A model generated the notes under the pieces. That model saw nothing but the letters and a program-made list of their open reading frames with translations. It was not told the DNA's origin and made no database searches. A DNA stretch of 64,000 nucleotides from Crocinitomicaceae bacterium (GTDB lineage: Bacteria; Bacteroidota; Bacteroidia; Flavobacteriales_D; Crocinitomicaceae): contig JAQVCM010000006.1 of assembly GCA_028689775.1 (NCBI GenBank), forward strand, positions 1-64,000, in the 5' to 3' direction. Shown piece after piece: positions 18,367 to 27,506 of the stretch (within the stretch, counting starts at the first letter, position 1; each line of letters opens with the position of its first letter). Position numbers and translations under genes: made by a program.

Positions 18367-18736
18367 AAAGAAAGAAATCGGTTTTTATTCTTCCATTTTG
18401 AGACTGAGATGTCCAAAGTGCAGACAGGAAACCATGTTCAAGAAAAAAGGATTATTTATCTACATCAAGCCGCTTGAGATGCACGAAAACTGCAGTCAGT
18501 GTGGACAGAAGTATGAAATCGAACCCGGATTTTGGCTTGGTGCTTTGTGGACCAGTTATCCGATTGTGGTTTTAATTGAAACGCCATTTATCTTTTACGC
18601 CATTTCAACGCCAGAAATCAGCCTCGTTTCGATGTTTGCGCTGATGATTGCTATCTTTTTACTCTTATTTCCTGCAATAACCAGATTGGGAAGATCGATT
18701 TGGGCGCATATTTTTATCAAGTATCAAGCGAACTAA
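18359..18736 (+). CDS. DUF983 membrane protein with zinc-ribbon-like cysteines
   Basis: The product has two CxxC pairs (RCPKCRQE and NCSQCGQ) followed by two membrane helices (about residues 50-75 and 80-100 counted from this start), the typical DUF983 layout. I start at the ATG at 18359 (MTKKKEIGF, 125 residues), which overlaps bshA by 8 bp; an ATG at 18329 in the same frame is possible but gives an unusual extension. Function unknown. Confidence 0.8.
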   Translation: MTKKKEIGFYSSILRLRCPKCRQETMFKKKGLFIYIKPLEMHENCSQCGQKYEIEPGFWLGALWTSYPIVVLIETPFIFYAISTPEISLVSMFALMIAIFLLLFPAITRLGRSIWAHIFIKYQAN

Positions 18737-19944
18737 AAATGGTTCTCCATCCAGTCGATTACTGGAACTAAATGGATTACTTTGTCATCGATTCTCAATT
18801 CGTCTTGCTGATTTTTGGTAACGATAAAACCTTCATCCAGATCGAAATAGTTCATCGCTTCAAGCAAACCTCGCGTTTCTCGATCTTGATTGTCTAAATG
18901 GATTTCTTCGCAAACTTGTATCAGCATTTTGCATTTCTTCTTCTCAAAAACGACAAAATCACATTCTGAATTTTCTCTGAAATAAAAGAGTGTAAATTGT
19001 TTTTGACGTAGAAATAAATAGATGAAATTTTCAAATAGTCTGCCTTTATCTTCTGAAAAACTAAGGGAATTCGCTTGTATCAATCCGGTATCTATTCCAT
19101 AAACTTTTCGTGGATTGATGGCGATGCTTTTACTCGACCAACTGAAACGATCCAGAAAAAACAAGAGATAACAATCTTCTAACCATTTCAAGTAGTCAGC
19201 AACGGAATTAGTTGATCCAACCGAAAATGTTTTGCGCAAGCTGTTAAACGTGATCTCCTTCCCAACGTTGGATAAAAGATATAAAGTGATGTCCATCAAT
19301 GTTTTCGTATTTCGTATGCCATAGCGCACAGCGATGTCTCGGTAAACGATATCTTTCATCAAATTTTGCAAGACCTCTTGATTTTCGCTTTCGATGTACT
19401 CTGGAAATCCACCGATTTTTAAGTATTTCTCGAAGGAAGTCAAATTGTTTTTCAGCTTGCTATATGCGATAAATTCTGAATACGAAAACGGAAAAAGCTC
19501 TTGATTGATGTGTCTGCCCGTCAAGCGCGTACCGAGTTCTTTACTCAACAAGGATGCGTTAGAACCCGTTATAAAAACCTTCTTCCCTCTTTCGTGCAAC
19601 TGGCGAACATAGACTTCCCAATTTTCAACGTTTTGTATTTCATCGAAGAAGTAATATAAAACATCTTCAGCAACTAATTCATCTAATTTGCTAAAATCTT
19701 GCAATTCAAATTGGAAGATACGCGAATCTTCAAAATTCAAGAAAACAAATTTTGAATCGATTTGTTGGATCAACATTTTGAGCAAGGTACTTTTTCCGCA
19801 TCGTCTGATTCCACTCACAACCAACACATGCGATTCAGACAATTGAACATTTGCAAGTTCCGAACGACCTGAATACGATTCGTTGCCCAACAAGATTTTT
19901 CGTTGAACTTCAAGCGCTTTTTTTATTTCAGATTTTAAGATCAT
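18733..19944 (-). CDS. AAA ATPase with DUF4143 domain
   Basis: The 403-residue protein has an N-terminal AAA_14 ATPase with Walker A SGIRRCGKSTLL and Walker B YFFDEIQN, and a C-terminal DUF4143 domain ending in a nuclease-like fold (ENSECDFVVFEKKKCKMLIQ). The D-x(n)-V-F-E-K element resembles PD-(D/E)xK enzymes. The family is widespread and poorly understood. A perfect TACCTTTG promoter box and a 23-bp tandem repeat lie upstream, suggesting tight regulation. Confidence 0.88.
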   Translation of the reverse strand: MILKSEIKKALEVQRKILLGNESYSGRSELANVQLSESHVLVVSGIRRCGKSTLLKMLIQQIDSKFVFLNFEDSRIFQFELQDFSKLDELVAEDVLYYFFDEIQNVENWEVYVRQLHERGKKVFITGSNASLLSKELGTRLTGRHINQELFPFSYSEFIAYSKLKNNLTSFEKYLKIGGFPEYIESENQEVLQNLMKDIVYRDIAVRYGIRNTKTLMDITLYLLSNVGKEITFNSLRKTFSVGSTNSVADYLKWLEDCYLLFFLDRFSWSSKSIAINPRKVYGIDTGLIQANSLSFSEDKGRLFENFIYLFLRQKQFTLFYFRENSECDFVVFEKKKCKMLIQVCEEIHLDNQDRETRGLLEAMNYFDLDEGFIVTKNQQDELRIDDKVIHLVPVIDWMENHF

Positions 19945-19961
19945 AATCCATTGATATACTA

Positions 19962-19969
19962 CAAAGGTA
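19962..19969 (-). promoter_or_regulatory. -7 promoter box for the DUF4143 ATPase
   Basis: TACCTTTG on the minus strand, 17 bases before the ATG at 19944. The 23-bp repeats begin about 25 bp further upstream. Confidence 0.5.
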
Positions 19970-19995
19970 TGCTTTTATATTTTGCTAAACAACAT

Positions 19996-20065
19996 TAATA
20001 CATTTTAATAATATACACTAATATGTTTTAATAATATACACTAATGTATTTTAGTAAAATATACT
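19996..20065. repeat. 23-bp tandem repeat upstream of the DUF4143 gene
   Basis: TTTTAATAATATACACTAAT occurs at 20003-20022 and 20026-20045, 23 bp apart. A diverged third unit (GTATTTTAGTAAAATATAC, itself nearly palindromic) follows at 20046-20064 and a partial unit precedes. A helical-phase repeat just upstream of a promoter is a candidate operator array. Confidence 0.6.
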
Positions 20066-20083
20066 TTAGAAGATGTAATCCAT

Positions 20084-20121
20084 AAAAAAAGGGATTCCGA
20101 AATAAATCGAAATCCCTTTTT
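20084..20121 (-). terminator. Rho-independent terminator after the thiolase gene
   Basis: The stem AAGGGATTTCG...CGGAATCCCTT on the minus strand, followed by seven T, lies 18 bp past the thiolase stop. The flanking A-run also allows use from the other strand. Confidence 0.85.
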
Positions 20122-20138
20122 GAAATTATAGTAATCGC

Positions 20139-21317
20139 TTAGATATTCTCAATAATCATTGCAGAAGCTCCACCGCCACCATTACAGATAGCAGCACCAC
20201 CGATTTTACCTTTGTTTTGTTTCAATACGTTGATCAACGTAACAATGATTCTTGAACCAGAGTTCCCAAGTGGGTGACCCAATGCAACCGCACCTCCATT
20301 TACATCCACTTTCTCAGGATCTAAACCTAACAATTTTGTGTTTGCCAAACCGACAACAGCAAATGCTTGGTTCAATTCCCAGAAATCAACATCTTGAACC
20401 GTTAAACCAGCTTTTTTCAAAGCAACTGGAACCGCTTTCGAAGGAGCTGTTGTGAACCATTCTGGATCATGTGCAGCATCACCGTAACCGATTACTTTCG
20501 CGATTGGCGTTAAACCGTATTTCGCAACAGCCTCAGCAGAAGCAAGAATTACAGCAGAAGCACCATCATTCAATGTAGATGCATTTGCAGCAGTAATGGT
20601 TCCATCTTTATCAAAAGCAGGTCTTAAACCTGGGATTTTATCCAAGAAAACGTTTGTAAATTCTTCATCTACAGAAACGATTTTCGGATCTCCTTTGCGC
20701 TGTGGAACAGCAACTGGAACAACTTCGTCATTAAATCTTCCACCTTCCCATGCTGCAGCAGCACGTTTGTAAGATGTAATTGCGAAATTATCTTGATCTT
20801 CTCTTGTAAAGTTATGTTCTTTCGCACATGTTTCAGCGCAATTTCCCATTGGAACTTTGTTGTAAACGTCTAATAAACCATCTTTTGTGATTCCGTCCAA
20901 CATTTGAATATTTCCAAATTTAGCACCATTTCTACCGTCTAAATAGTGAGGCGTTAAACTCATGTTTTCCATTCCTCCAGCAACAACAACTTCATTGTCA
21001 CCCGCAAGGATAGATTGTGTAGCCAGCATGATAGCTTTCATTCCTGAAGCACAAACTTTATTAACCGTCGTACAAGGAACCTCATTTGACAAACCAGCAC
21101 CAAGCGCAGCCTGACGCGCAGGAGCTTGACCAACGCCAGCTTGTAAAACATTTCCCATAAAAACTTCGTCTACTTGGTCAGCTTTCAATCCAGATCTGTC
21201 CAAAGCACCTTTGATAGCGATTGCTCCCAATTGAGTTGCAGGAACTGTTGATAATCCACCCATAAACGCCCCAATTGGAGTTCTAGCAGCGGAAACAATA
21301 AAAACTTCTTTATTCAT
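20139..21317 (-). CDS. Acetyl-CoA C-acyltransferase (thiolase)
   Basis: The 392-residue enzyme condenses or cleaves acyl-CoA. The nucleophilic cysteine is in NKVCASGMKA (about residue 88), with the GGMENMS motif, the His motif in GGAVALGHPLGNSG and the second cysteine in AICNGGGGASAM. The C-terminal features and length fit a biosynthetic-type acetyl-CoA acetyltransferase. It is monocistronic with its own promoter box and terminator. Confidence 0.93.
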   Translation of the reverse strand: MNKEVFIVSAARTPIGAFMGGLSTVPATQLGAIAIKGALDRSGLKADQVDEVFMGNVLQAGVGQAPARQAALGAGLSNEVPCTTVNKVCASGMKAIMLATQSILAGDNEVVVAGGMENMSLTPHYLDGRNGAKFGNIQMLDGITKDGLLDVYNKVPMGNCAETCAKEHNFTREDQDNFAITSYKRAAAAWEGGRFNDEVVPVAVPQRKGDPKIVSVDEEFTNVFLDKIPGLRPAFDKDGTITAANASTLNDGASAVILASAEAVAKYGLTPIAKVIGYGDAAHDPEWFTTAPSKAVPVALKKAGLTVQDVDFWELNQAFAVVGLANTKLLGLDPEKVDVNGGAVALGHPLGNSGSRIIVTLINVLKQNKGKIGGAAICNGGGGASAMIIENI

Positions 21318-21356
21318 AATGTTATTTATTTACGTTTTCAAATGCAATTTGCAGTG

Positions 21357-21364
21357 CAAAAATA
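21357..21364 (-). promoter_or_regulatory. -7 promoter box for the thiolase gene
   Basis: TATTTTTG on the minus strand, about 40 bases before the ATG at 21317. Confidence 0.45.
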
Positions 21365-21578
21365 CAAAATTTTGAGTGGAAATTCAAGTATGAATTGGAA
21401 TCGTTTGAAAGAAATGTTGAAGTGGGTTTTAATAGGATTATTTGGTGTGAATAGCATCTAAATGGCTATCTGCTTTTTATTATTGAAAAAGTCAGATTGA
21501 TGTTTCTCAATTTTAAAAAATCACCGATTCTAAAATTAATTGTTAGATTTATGTGACTTATAAGAGATTATTTGACTG

Positions 21579-22040
21579 TTAATCATACCATTCAAAAAGA
21601 TATCTTTCATCGTATTCTATTTCAAAGCTATCTAACAAGGTATGATATTCTTCTCGGAAAGAACCCTTTTTGTGATGTTCTGGTTGGTTTAAAATGTATT
21701 TTACAACCGCATCGATTTGAGATTTAGAATAAGTGAATCCACCATATCCATCTTGCCAAGCAAATTTTCCAACGATATATTTTTTATCATTTAACCAATT
21801 GGAAGACGCTGATTTGACCTGCTCCATCAATTTTGAACAAGAAATTGTCGGATGCATACTTACTAATATATGTATGTGATCTGGGTTACAATAAATTGCT
21901 AAGACTTTTGATTTAGTGGTAGTAATCATTCCACAGATAATTTTCTCTAATTCTTCTCTAAATTGTTCTTTAATTAAACTTTTCCTTCCCTTCACAGAAA
22001 AAACAAATTGTACGTAAAGTTGTGTGTAGGTATTTGCCAT
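21579..22040 (-). CDS. IS200/IS605-type transposase TnpA (RAYT-like)
   Basis: The 153-residue Y1 transposase has the HUH metal motif in CNPDHIHILVSM and the catalytic tyrosine in VVKYILNQPEHH. The downstream RxxF-like tail (SFREEYHTLLDSFEIEYDERY) is typical of the TnpA group that occurs alone in Bacteroidota. No TnpB accompanies it. The region 22290-22450 next to it carries palindromic direct repeats, so it may be a REP-associated tyrosine transposase rather than an active insertion sequence. Confidence 0.88.
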   Translation of the reverse strand: MANTYTQLYVQFVFSVKGRKSLIKEQFREELEKIICGMITTTKSKVLAIYCNPDHIHILVSMHPTISCSKLMEQVKSASSNWLNDKKYIVGKFAWQDGYGGFTYSKSQIDAVVKYILNQPEHHKKGSFREEYHTLLDSFEIEYDERYLFEWYD

Positions 22041-22290
22041 AAATAGTTAGTGTGGTTGATTAATTCGTTTTAATAAATAGATTTTCAGCTCATTAATTAG
22101 ATCTGAATATTATTTTTTCTACATTCTTATTAAAGATACATTAATTTTTCTGATAAAAAAACATTTTTCAATTCTCTCTTTCACAAGGGTATTAGCGCTG
22201 CTTTCTTGAATTCTGCAATTCAGGCGTGAATTTCATAACGTTTCGAATTGGATAAAATGGATAAACAAAGAAATCAGGACTAACGTCCCT

Positions 22291-22452
22291 CTGACGTGGT
22301 GGGCTTGATTATTAAGAAAACACCACTACGTGGCTTTGATGATTTTGTTTTGCTCAATTCTATTGAGAAAACACCACTACGAGGCTTTAATGATTTTGTG
22401 AAATCTAAATATGATTGCTAAAATCCCTTTGATGTATTGTGCTGGTGTTTTC
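22291..22452. repeat. Palindromic direct and inverted repeats beside tnpA
   Basis: A 38-bp unit occurs at 22311-22348 and 22362-22399 with three mismatches, 51 bp apart; each holds ACACCACTACG(T/A)GGC. An inverted relative (GACGTGGTGGGC, 22293-22304) precedes and another (CTGGTGTTTTCT, 22441-22452) follows, so the block can fold. The unit resembles REP sequences mobilised by RAYT enzymes. The remaining bases between 22041 and 22588 show nothing else I can name. Confidence 0.6.
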
Positions 22453-22559
22453 TACTGCGACAACAACACTAGATTCCTTCCATTGGAAATAAATCGAAAA
22501 TTTAACGCGTTGAAGCTTAGATCAATTAATTATTTCCCCTATTTTTCACTCAAATTCTG

Positions 22560-22567
22560 TAACTTTG
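22560..22567 (+). promoter_or_regulatory. -7 promoter box for the DEAD helicase
   Basis: TAACTTTG, a perfect TAnnTTTG match, 21 bases before the TTG start of the helicase gene. Confidence 0.55.
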
Positions 22568-22588
22568 CAATCTAAAAATTGAATTATC

Positions 22589-23698
22589 TTGAAAACTTTT
22601 AAAGAGTTAGGGATTTCTGATCAATTTATTAAAGCGTTGAATGAAATCAACATTGTAGAGCCTTCAGAAATTCAAATTAAATCCATTCCATTCCTTTTAA
22701 AAAACAAAACCGATTTCATTGGTCAAGCGCAAACGGGAACGGGAAAAACTGCCGCTTTCGGACTTCCATTGCTTGAAAAAGTGGATGGAAACGACAACAA
22801 TGTTCAGGCGCTTATCTTGGCTCCTACGCGTGAATTATGTCAACAAATTGCAAAACAACTATTTAAATTCACCAAATACAGTGAGAAAATTTTCATAGAA
22901 GCAGTTTATGGTGGTGAAAAAATTGACATTCAAATGAGAAACTTGGCAAAACCTACACAAATTGTAGTGGCAACGCCAGGAAGGTTAATTGATTTACTTG
23001 ACAGAAAAGCAATCGATTTGACATTTGTTGAAACCGTTGTTTTGGATGAGGCAGATGAAATGTTGAGTATGGGATTCCAACAAGAATTAGATACAATTCT
23101 GAAAATGACCAACCAACAGAGTTTTACGTGGCTTTTCTCAGCAACTTTACCAGAAGAATTGCAGCGCATCGTTGATAAATACTTGTCTATAGAATTGCAC
23201 CGAGTTACAGTTGATAAAGAAAATGTTGTCAACAAACTGATTGAACACCAATATTATGTGTGCGATCCGAAATTGAAATTTGATTACATCATGCAATTTC
23301 TAAAAACACAGCCAAAGATGAACGGAATTATTTTCTGTAGAACCAAAGCTGCTGTTCAAAACTTGACCAAACAATTGATTTCTAAAAACATTTCCGCAGA
23401 TGCAATACACGGAGATTTAGAACAACGCGATCGTGACAAAGTGATGCGTGCATTTAAAAATCACAAACTTCAAATCTTAGTTGCGACCGATATTTCGGCT
23501 CGTGGTATTGATGTGGATAATTTGGCTTACGTGATTCATTATCAATTGCCAGATCAAATTGAATATTATACACACCGAAGTGGTCGTACAGCAAGAGCTG
23601 GAAAACGCGGTATTTCCATCTGTTTCGTGTCTGCTGACGAGGTTAGAAGAATTAGAATGATCGAGCAACAACTGGGTTTGAAATTCATCAAAATCTAA
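22589..23698 (+). CDS. DEAD-box RNA helicase
   Basis: The 369-residue helicase has the Q motif (EIQIKSIPF), motif I AQTGTGKTAA, motif II VLDEADEM, motif III SATLP and motif VI HRSGRTARAG. It lacks the basic C-terminal tail of larger relatives. The start is a TTG at 22589: an in-frame stop lies just upstream and no ATG precedes motif Q, so an unusual start codon is forced. It probably remodels RNA or ribosome precursors. A MITE sits right behind it. Confidence 0.92.
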   Translation: MKTFKELGISDQFIKALNEINIVEPSEIQIKSIPFLLKNKTDFIGQAQTGTGKTAAFGLPLLEKVDGNDNNVQALILAPTRELCQQIAKQLFKFTKYSEKIFIEAVYGGEKIDIQMRNLAKPTQIVVATPGRLIDLLDRKAIDLTFVETVVLDEADEMLSMGFQQELDTILKMTNQQSFTWLFSATLPEELQRIVDKYLSIELHRVTVDKENVVNKLIEHQYYVCDPKLKFDYIMQFLKTQPKMNGIIFCRTKAAVQNLTKQLISKNISADAIHGDLEQRDRDKVMRAFKNHKLQILVATDISARGIDVDNLAYVIHYQLPDQIEYYTHRSGRTARAGKRGISICFVSADEVRRIRMIEQQLGLKFIKI

Positions 23699-23726
23699 GT
23701 GAAATCGTTGCACATTGAATATTATT

Positions 23727-23932
23727 AACCTGAGTTCGATTATCCCATCGAATTTATATCGCTGATTATAAGATTATAATAAACTATTAATCCGTTTTGT
23801 TCAGCTTTCCAATGAATAGCATCCTACTTCGTCATTTTAAATAAAAATAGTCCACTATTTTTTATTTAAAATTCCTCGTATTATACTCATTCATTGAAAT
23901 ATAAATCTCAATTTGACAATCGAACTCAGGTT
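23727..23932. mobile_element. MITE-like element, copy B (206 bp)
   Basis: The inverted second copy of the element at 2384-2591, with the same 15-bp ends (23727-23741 and 23918-23932). It is flanked by the 3-bp direct repeat ATT (23724-23726 and 23933-23935). Its different flanking triplet shows an independent insertion. It lies 28 bp behind the DEAD helicase stop. Confidence 0.85.
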
Positions 23933-24006
23933 ATTATTATTTTTTCAAACAAACATAATAAGCAGATAAAATTGTCGTTAATCTAAGAAACACATTTAGT
24001 TTGCCT

Positions 24007-24159
24007 ATGTTAGAAAAATACCCTGTCACAATCGCTCCACGGACAAAGGAGTTAAAAAATGTTCCATCTGATTTGACTTTGTTTACCATTTTGAACTACA
24101 GCAAGTCAGTGACATCAAAAGCAATAAAAAACAAGAAAATCTTGATCAATTTAAATTAA
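24007..24159 (+). CDS. Small 50-residue protein
   Basis: An ATG frame of 50 residues (MLEKYPVTIAPRTKELKNV, then FTILNYSKSVTSK, ending ILINLN) is followed five bases later by a strong terminator hairpin. The 'NYSKS' string near the centre is, to my memory, shared by small Bacteroidota proteins, but I cannot check it. The own terminator, basic charge and absence of a competing frame support a real gene. Function unknown. Confidence 0.55.
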   Translation: MLEKYPVTIAPRTKELKNVPSDLTLFTILNYSKSVTSKAIKNKKILINLN

Positions 24160-24163
24160 CCAG

Positions 24164-24191
24164 AAACCGTCTCTAACCAGACGGTTTTTTT
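24164..24191 (+). terminator. Rho-independent terminator after the 50-residue ORF
   Basis: A perfect 9-bp stem AAACCGTCT/AGACGGTTT (24164-24172, 24179-24187) is followed by T-rich sequence. It lies directly behind the small ORF stop at 24159. Confidence 0.85.
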
Positions 24192-24348
24192 GTTTGAGAT
24201 AACGGAAGTTATTTTGGATTGCTATTTTTTTTAATTCGTGACATTTTAGCACATTTCATTTTTAAAAATATCCATGATTAAAAATTACGTTTCTTGTTTT
24301 TTTATTTGAATTATTCATGTATCTTTAGTTGAGACCAATCACTATAGC

Positions 24349-25038
24349 ATGAATCAAAACTTCACAATCAAAGCGTGGGCGGAAGATGACCGACCTCGAG
24401 AAAAATTAGTTCTCAAAGGACGACGCTCACTTTCCGATGCGGAATTAATCGCCATTTTAATTGGTTCTGGATCTCGGAATCAGACGGCAGTTGAGTTGGC
24501 GCAAGAGCTCTTGGACGGAGCACAGAATAGCCTGCAAGAATTTTCGAAGAAAACCGTTGCTGACTTATGCAAATACAAAGGAATCGGCGACGCCAAAGCA
24601 ATTACCATTATCGCAGCGATGGAATTAGGTCGTAGACGAAAAGAATCTGAACCATTGAAACGCATTAAAGTGAGCAGTTCAAAGGTTGTCTACGATTATT
24701 TAAAACCCATTTTTGAAGATTTAATCATCGAGGAATTTCACATCATTCTATTAACGCACGGCTTAGAAATCATCAAATCCGTTCCCATTTCAATTGGCGG
24801 AACGACTGGAACAGTTGCCGACGGAAAAGTGATTTTCAAAAGTGCGCTGGATGCTGGTGCAAGCAACATTATTCTTTGCCACAACCATCCAAGTGGAACA
24901 AGAAAACCAAGTCAGCAGGATATCCAGTTGACCAAAAACTTAGTCAATTTTGGAAAAATGATTGGTTTGACGGTAATTGACCATTTGATTTACACGGATA
25001 ATGGTTACTTTAGCTTTTCAGACGAAGGAGAAATTTAA
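24349..25038 (+). CDS. radC: RadC-family JAB/MPN protein
   Basis: The 229-residue product has an N-terminal helix-hairpin-helix region (LCKYKGIGDAKAITIIAAME) and the C-terminal JAB/MPN metal site NHPSG in CHNHPSGTRKPSQQD. RadC was once called a DNA repair protein; its real role is uncertain and many copies ride on mobile DNA. Here it leads a same-strand run with wecB, a deacetylase-like gene and a GSCFA gene. Confidence 0.93.
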   Translation: MNQNFTIKAWAEDDRPREKLVLKGRRSLSDAELIAILIGSGSRNQTAVELAQELLDGAQNSLQEFSKKTVADLCKYKGIGDAKAITIIAAMELGRRRKESEPLKRIKVSSSKVVYDYLKPIFEDLIIEEFHIILLTHGLEIIKSVPISIGGTTGTVADGKVIFKSALDAGASNIILCHNHPSGTRKPSQQDIQLTKNLVNFGKMIGLTVIDHLIYTDNGYFSFSDEGEI

Positions 25039-25052
25039 GTAAGAAGTTGAAA

Positions 25053-26198
25053 ATGAAGAAAATACTAACAGTCATTGGTGCGAGACCACAAATTATTAAA
25101 GCATCTGCAATCAGTCGTGCAATTGAAACAAAATATGCCGATCAAATCTCGCAAATAATTGTGCATACCGGTCAGCATTACGATGAAAACATGTCGTCTG
25201 TGTTTTTTGAAGAATTGGGAATTCCAGTTCCGAATTATAATTTAGCGGTCGGAAGTTCATCTCACGCATCGCAAACTGCCAAAATCATGGAAGGAATTGA
25301 ATCCTTGATTGAGAAAGAAAATCCAGATGCCGTTTTGGTTTATGGCGACACCAATTCAACCATTGCAGCTTCTTTGGCAGCTTCTAAAATCGGAACGCCT
25401 GTTATTCACGTCGAAGCAGGTTTGAGAAGTTACAACAAGTCGATGCCGGAAGAAATCAACCGCATTTTATGCGACCACACTTCCACGCTCCTATTCTGTC
25501 CGACCAATGCTGGAATTAAAAACTTGGCAAAAGAAGGATTTGACTTAACAGATAAAGATAAAGCAACAATTGACCATCCAATTGTTTATGAATGTGGTGA
25601 TATCATGTATGACAACAGCATGCATTTTTCTCAGTTGTCAGATGAAAAATCCAATATTTTAGCAGAAAATAATTTACAAAAAGAGCAATATATTTTAGTG
25701 ACCATTCACCGAAATGCGAATACAGATGATGTTACGAATCTGAATGGCATCTTATCAGCGTTGATTCAGATCCAAGAAAATACGAGTTTAGAATTGATTC
25801 TACCGCTTCATCCGCGAACACGCAAAATGATGGATTCGTTGCTGAGTCCAGAAATTACTCAAAAATTAAAAGATAATAAAGCCATTAAAATCATTGATCC
25901 TGCTGGATTCTTGGATATCATCGCTTTGGAGAAAAACGCACGAATGATTATTACAGATAGCGGCGGTTTGCAGAAAGAAGCTTTCTTCTTTGAAAAACCC
26001 TGCGTGATTTTACGACCACAAACCGAATGGGTTGAGATTGTAGAAAATGGAAATGCAATTTTAACGGCTGCGGATGAATCTAAAATCATCGCTGCAACCA
26101 TGGATTTATTGAATAAATATGATTTTACATTTCCTGCTTTGTTCGGCGATGGAAAATCTGCTGAATTCATTGTTCAGAAAATTATCGAAAAAATATAA
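25053..26198 (+). CDS. wecB: UDP-N-acetylglucosamine 2-epimerase (non-hydrolysing)
   Basis: The enzyme makes UDP-ManNAc for surface polysaccharides. Landmarks are VIGARPQIIKASAISRAIE, VHTGQHYDENM, LVYGDTNST, HVEAGLRSYNKSMPEE and the C-terminal TDSGGLQKEA. I start at the ATG at 25053 (381 residues); a TTG two codons upstream is possible. It begins 14 bp behind radC and 18 bp before the deacetylase-like gene. Confidence 0.94.
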   Translation: MKKILTVIGARPQIIKASAISRAIETKYADQISQIIVHTGQHYDENMSSVFFEELGIPVPNYNLAVGSSSHASQTAKIMEGIESLIEKENPDAVLVYGDTNSTIAASLAASKIGTPVIHVEAGLRSYNKSMPEEINRILCDHTSTLLFCPTNAGIKNLAKEGFDLTDKDKATIDHPIVYECGDIMYDNSMHFSQLSDEKSNILAENNLQKEQYILVTIHRNANTDDVTNLNGILSALIQIQENTSLELILPLHPRTRKMMDSLLSPEITQKLKDNKAIKIIDPAGFLDIIALEKNARMIITDSGGLQKEAFFFEKPCVILRPQTEWVEIVENGNAILTAADESKIIAATMDLLNKYDFTFPALFGDGKSAEFIVQKIIEKI

Positions 26199-26216
26199 GC
26201 TAAATTACACGTTAAA

Positions 26217-27506
26217 ATGGTTCTAGTTTTTGTAGAAGAAGTATCCGAAAGGTTACAATTTACGCTCGATTTCGTTTTTAGTGAACGGAAAGTGATCTAT
26301 CAATTGACCAATGACGAACAATTTTTTCAAAAAGCGAGTCAGCCAAAATTAAATTACTCAATTCTTTCGTTTACAGATTGTGCAACACTCTTACCTGCTG
26401 ACGTACTCTTTGACGTAGCAATTGCAAATTACCAAATCAAAAAAAGTCAATTTGGTAATGAGGAATGTTTGTCCTTCAACGACATCACGGATCCATTGGC
26501 GTCAATCTTCTATATCCTGTCAAGAATGGAGGAATATGCGACAATCAACAAAGATTCGCACGACCGTTTTCCGGCAAAAGCAAGTATTTTATTTCAATTT
26601 GGATGGTTGCAAAATGCCATGTGTGATCGTTGGGCAGAAGCTGTAATTGATTTCATCGAAGAAAAAACATTCATAACACTAAACAGCAAAACGCCACCAA
26701 CGGAAATCATTCCTACATTTGACATCGACAATACCTTTGCCTTCAAATGGAAGTCTGGTGTAAGGATGTGGCTAAGTATCTTGAGAGATTGGATCAATAG
26801 AGATCGGTTGCGGATTGAATCGCGCAAAGCAGTTCGTCGCGGGCAAGAAAAAGATCCTTTTGATACGTATTCATACATTTTAGAGATTAAGAAAAGAGGA
26901 TTTGACGTACATTTATTTTGGCTCCTAGGTGATTATTCAAAGTACGATCGAAATATTTCCAACTTGGATATTCGTCATCAGCAATTTATAGAGAAAATGG
27001 CGAGCAAAGTTCATCTTGGGCTTCATCCAAGTTACAAATCCAACACCTCAAACCTCATTTTGAGAAAAGAAAAACTAAAAATCGACACCATTTTAGGAAG
27101 ATCAACAAGCATTTCAAGACAGCATTTCCTCAAGTTAAACATTCCAACTACCTACAACAATTTGATCAAAAATGGTTTTTCAGAAGACTTTACCATGGGT
27201 TATGCGGATGAAGTAGGATTTAGAGCGGGAACTGCAAAACCGTTTAGATTCTTCGATTTATCCAAAAACATGTTGACCGATTACCTCATCCATCCTTTTG
27301 TGTACATGGACGGAACCTTGCACGAATACAAGAACTGGAACATCGACGAAAGTAAAATTCAAATCAAAAAGCTCTACGATGAAGTTTACCGTTACGGCGG
27401 AGATTTCACATTTATCTGGCACAACGAAACCATTGCAGATTATCGAAAATGGCGCGGTTGGTATGAAGTGTTAGAATATACCTTAAGCTTGCGAGATGGG
27501 AATTAA
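26217..27506 (+). CDS. Polysaccharide-deacetylase-like protein with DUF7033-type N-terminus
   Basis: The 429-residue protein has a divergent N-terminal half and a C-terminal deacetylase-like barrel. Barrel motifs are PTFDIDNTFAFKW (the Asp of the metal site), a conserved HLGLHPSY (His pair) and FIWHNETIADY at the end. This matches Bacteroidota polysaccharide deacetylase-like proteins with a DUF7033 front domain. It probably trims surface glycans made with the wecB product. It overlaps the GSCFA gene by 11 bp. Confidence 0.8.
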   Translation: MVLVFVEEVSERLQFTLDFVFSERKVIYQLTNDEQFFQKASQPKLNYSILSFTDCATLLPADVLFDVAIANYQIKKSQFGNEECLSFNDITDPLASIFYILSRMEEYATINKDSHDRFPAKASILFQFGWLQNAMCDRWAEAVIDFIEEKTFITLNSKTPPTEIIPTFDIDNTFAFKWKSGVRMWLSILRDWINRDRLRIESRKAVRRGQEKDPFDTYSYILEIKKRGFDVHLFWLLGDYSKYDRNISNLDIRHQQFIEKMASKVHLGLHPSYKSNTSNLILRKEKLKIDTILGRSTSISRQHFLKLNIPTTYNNLIKNGFSEDFTMGYADEVGFRAGTAKPFRFFDLSKNMLTDYLIHPFVYMDGTLHEYKNWNIDESKIQIKKLYDEVYRYGGDFTFIWHNETIADYRKWRGWYEVLEYTLSLRDGN

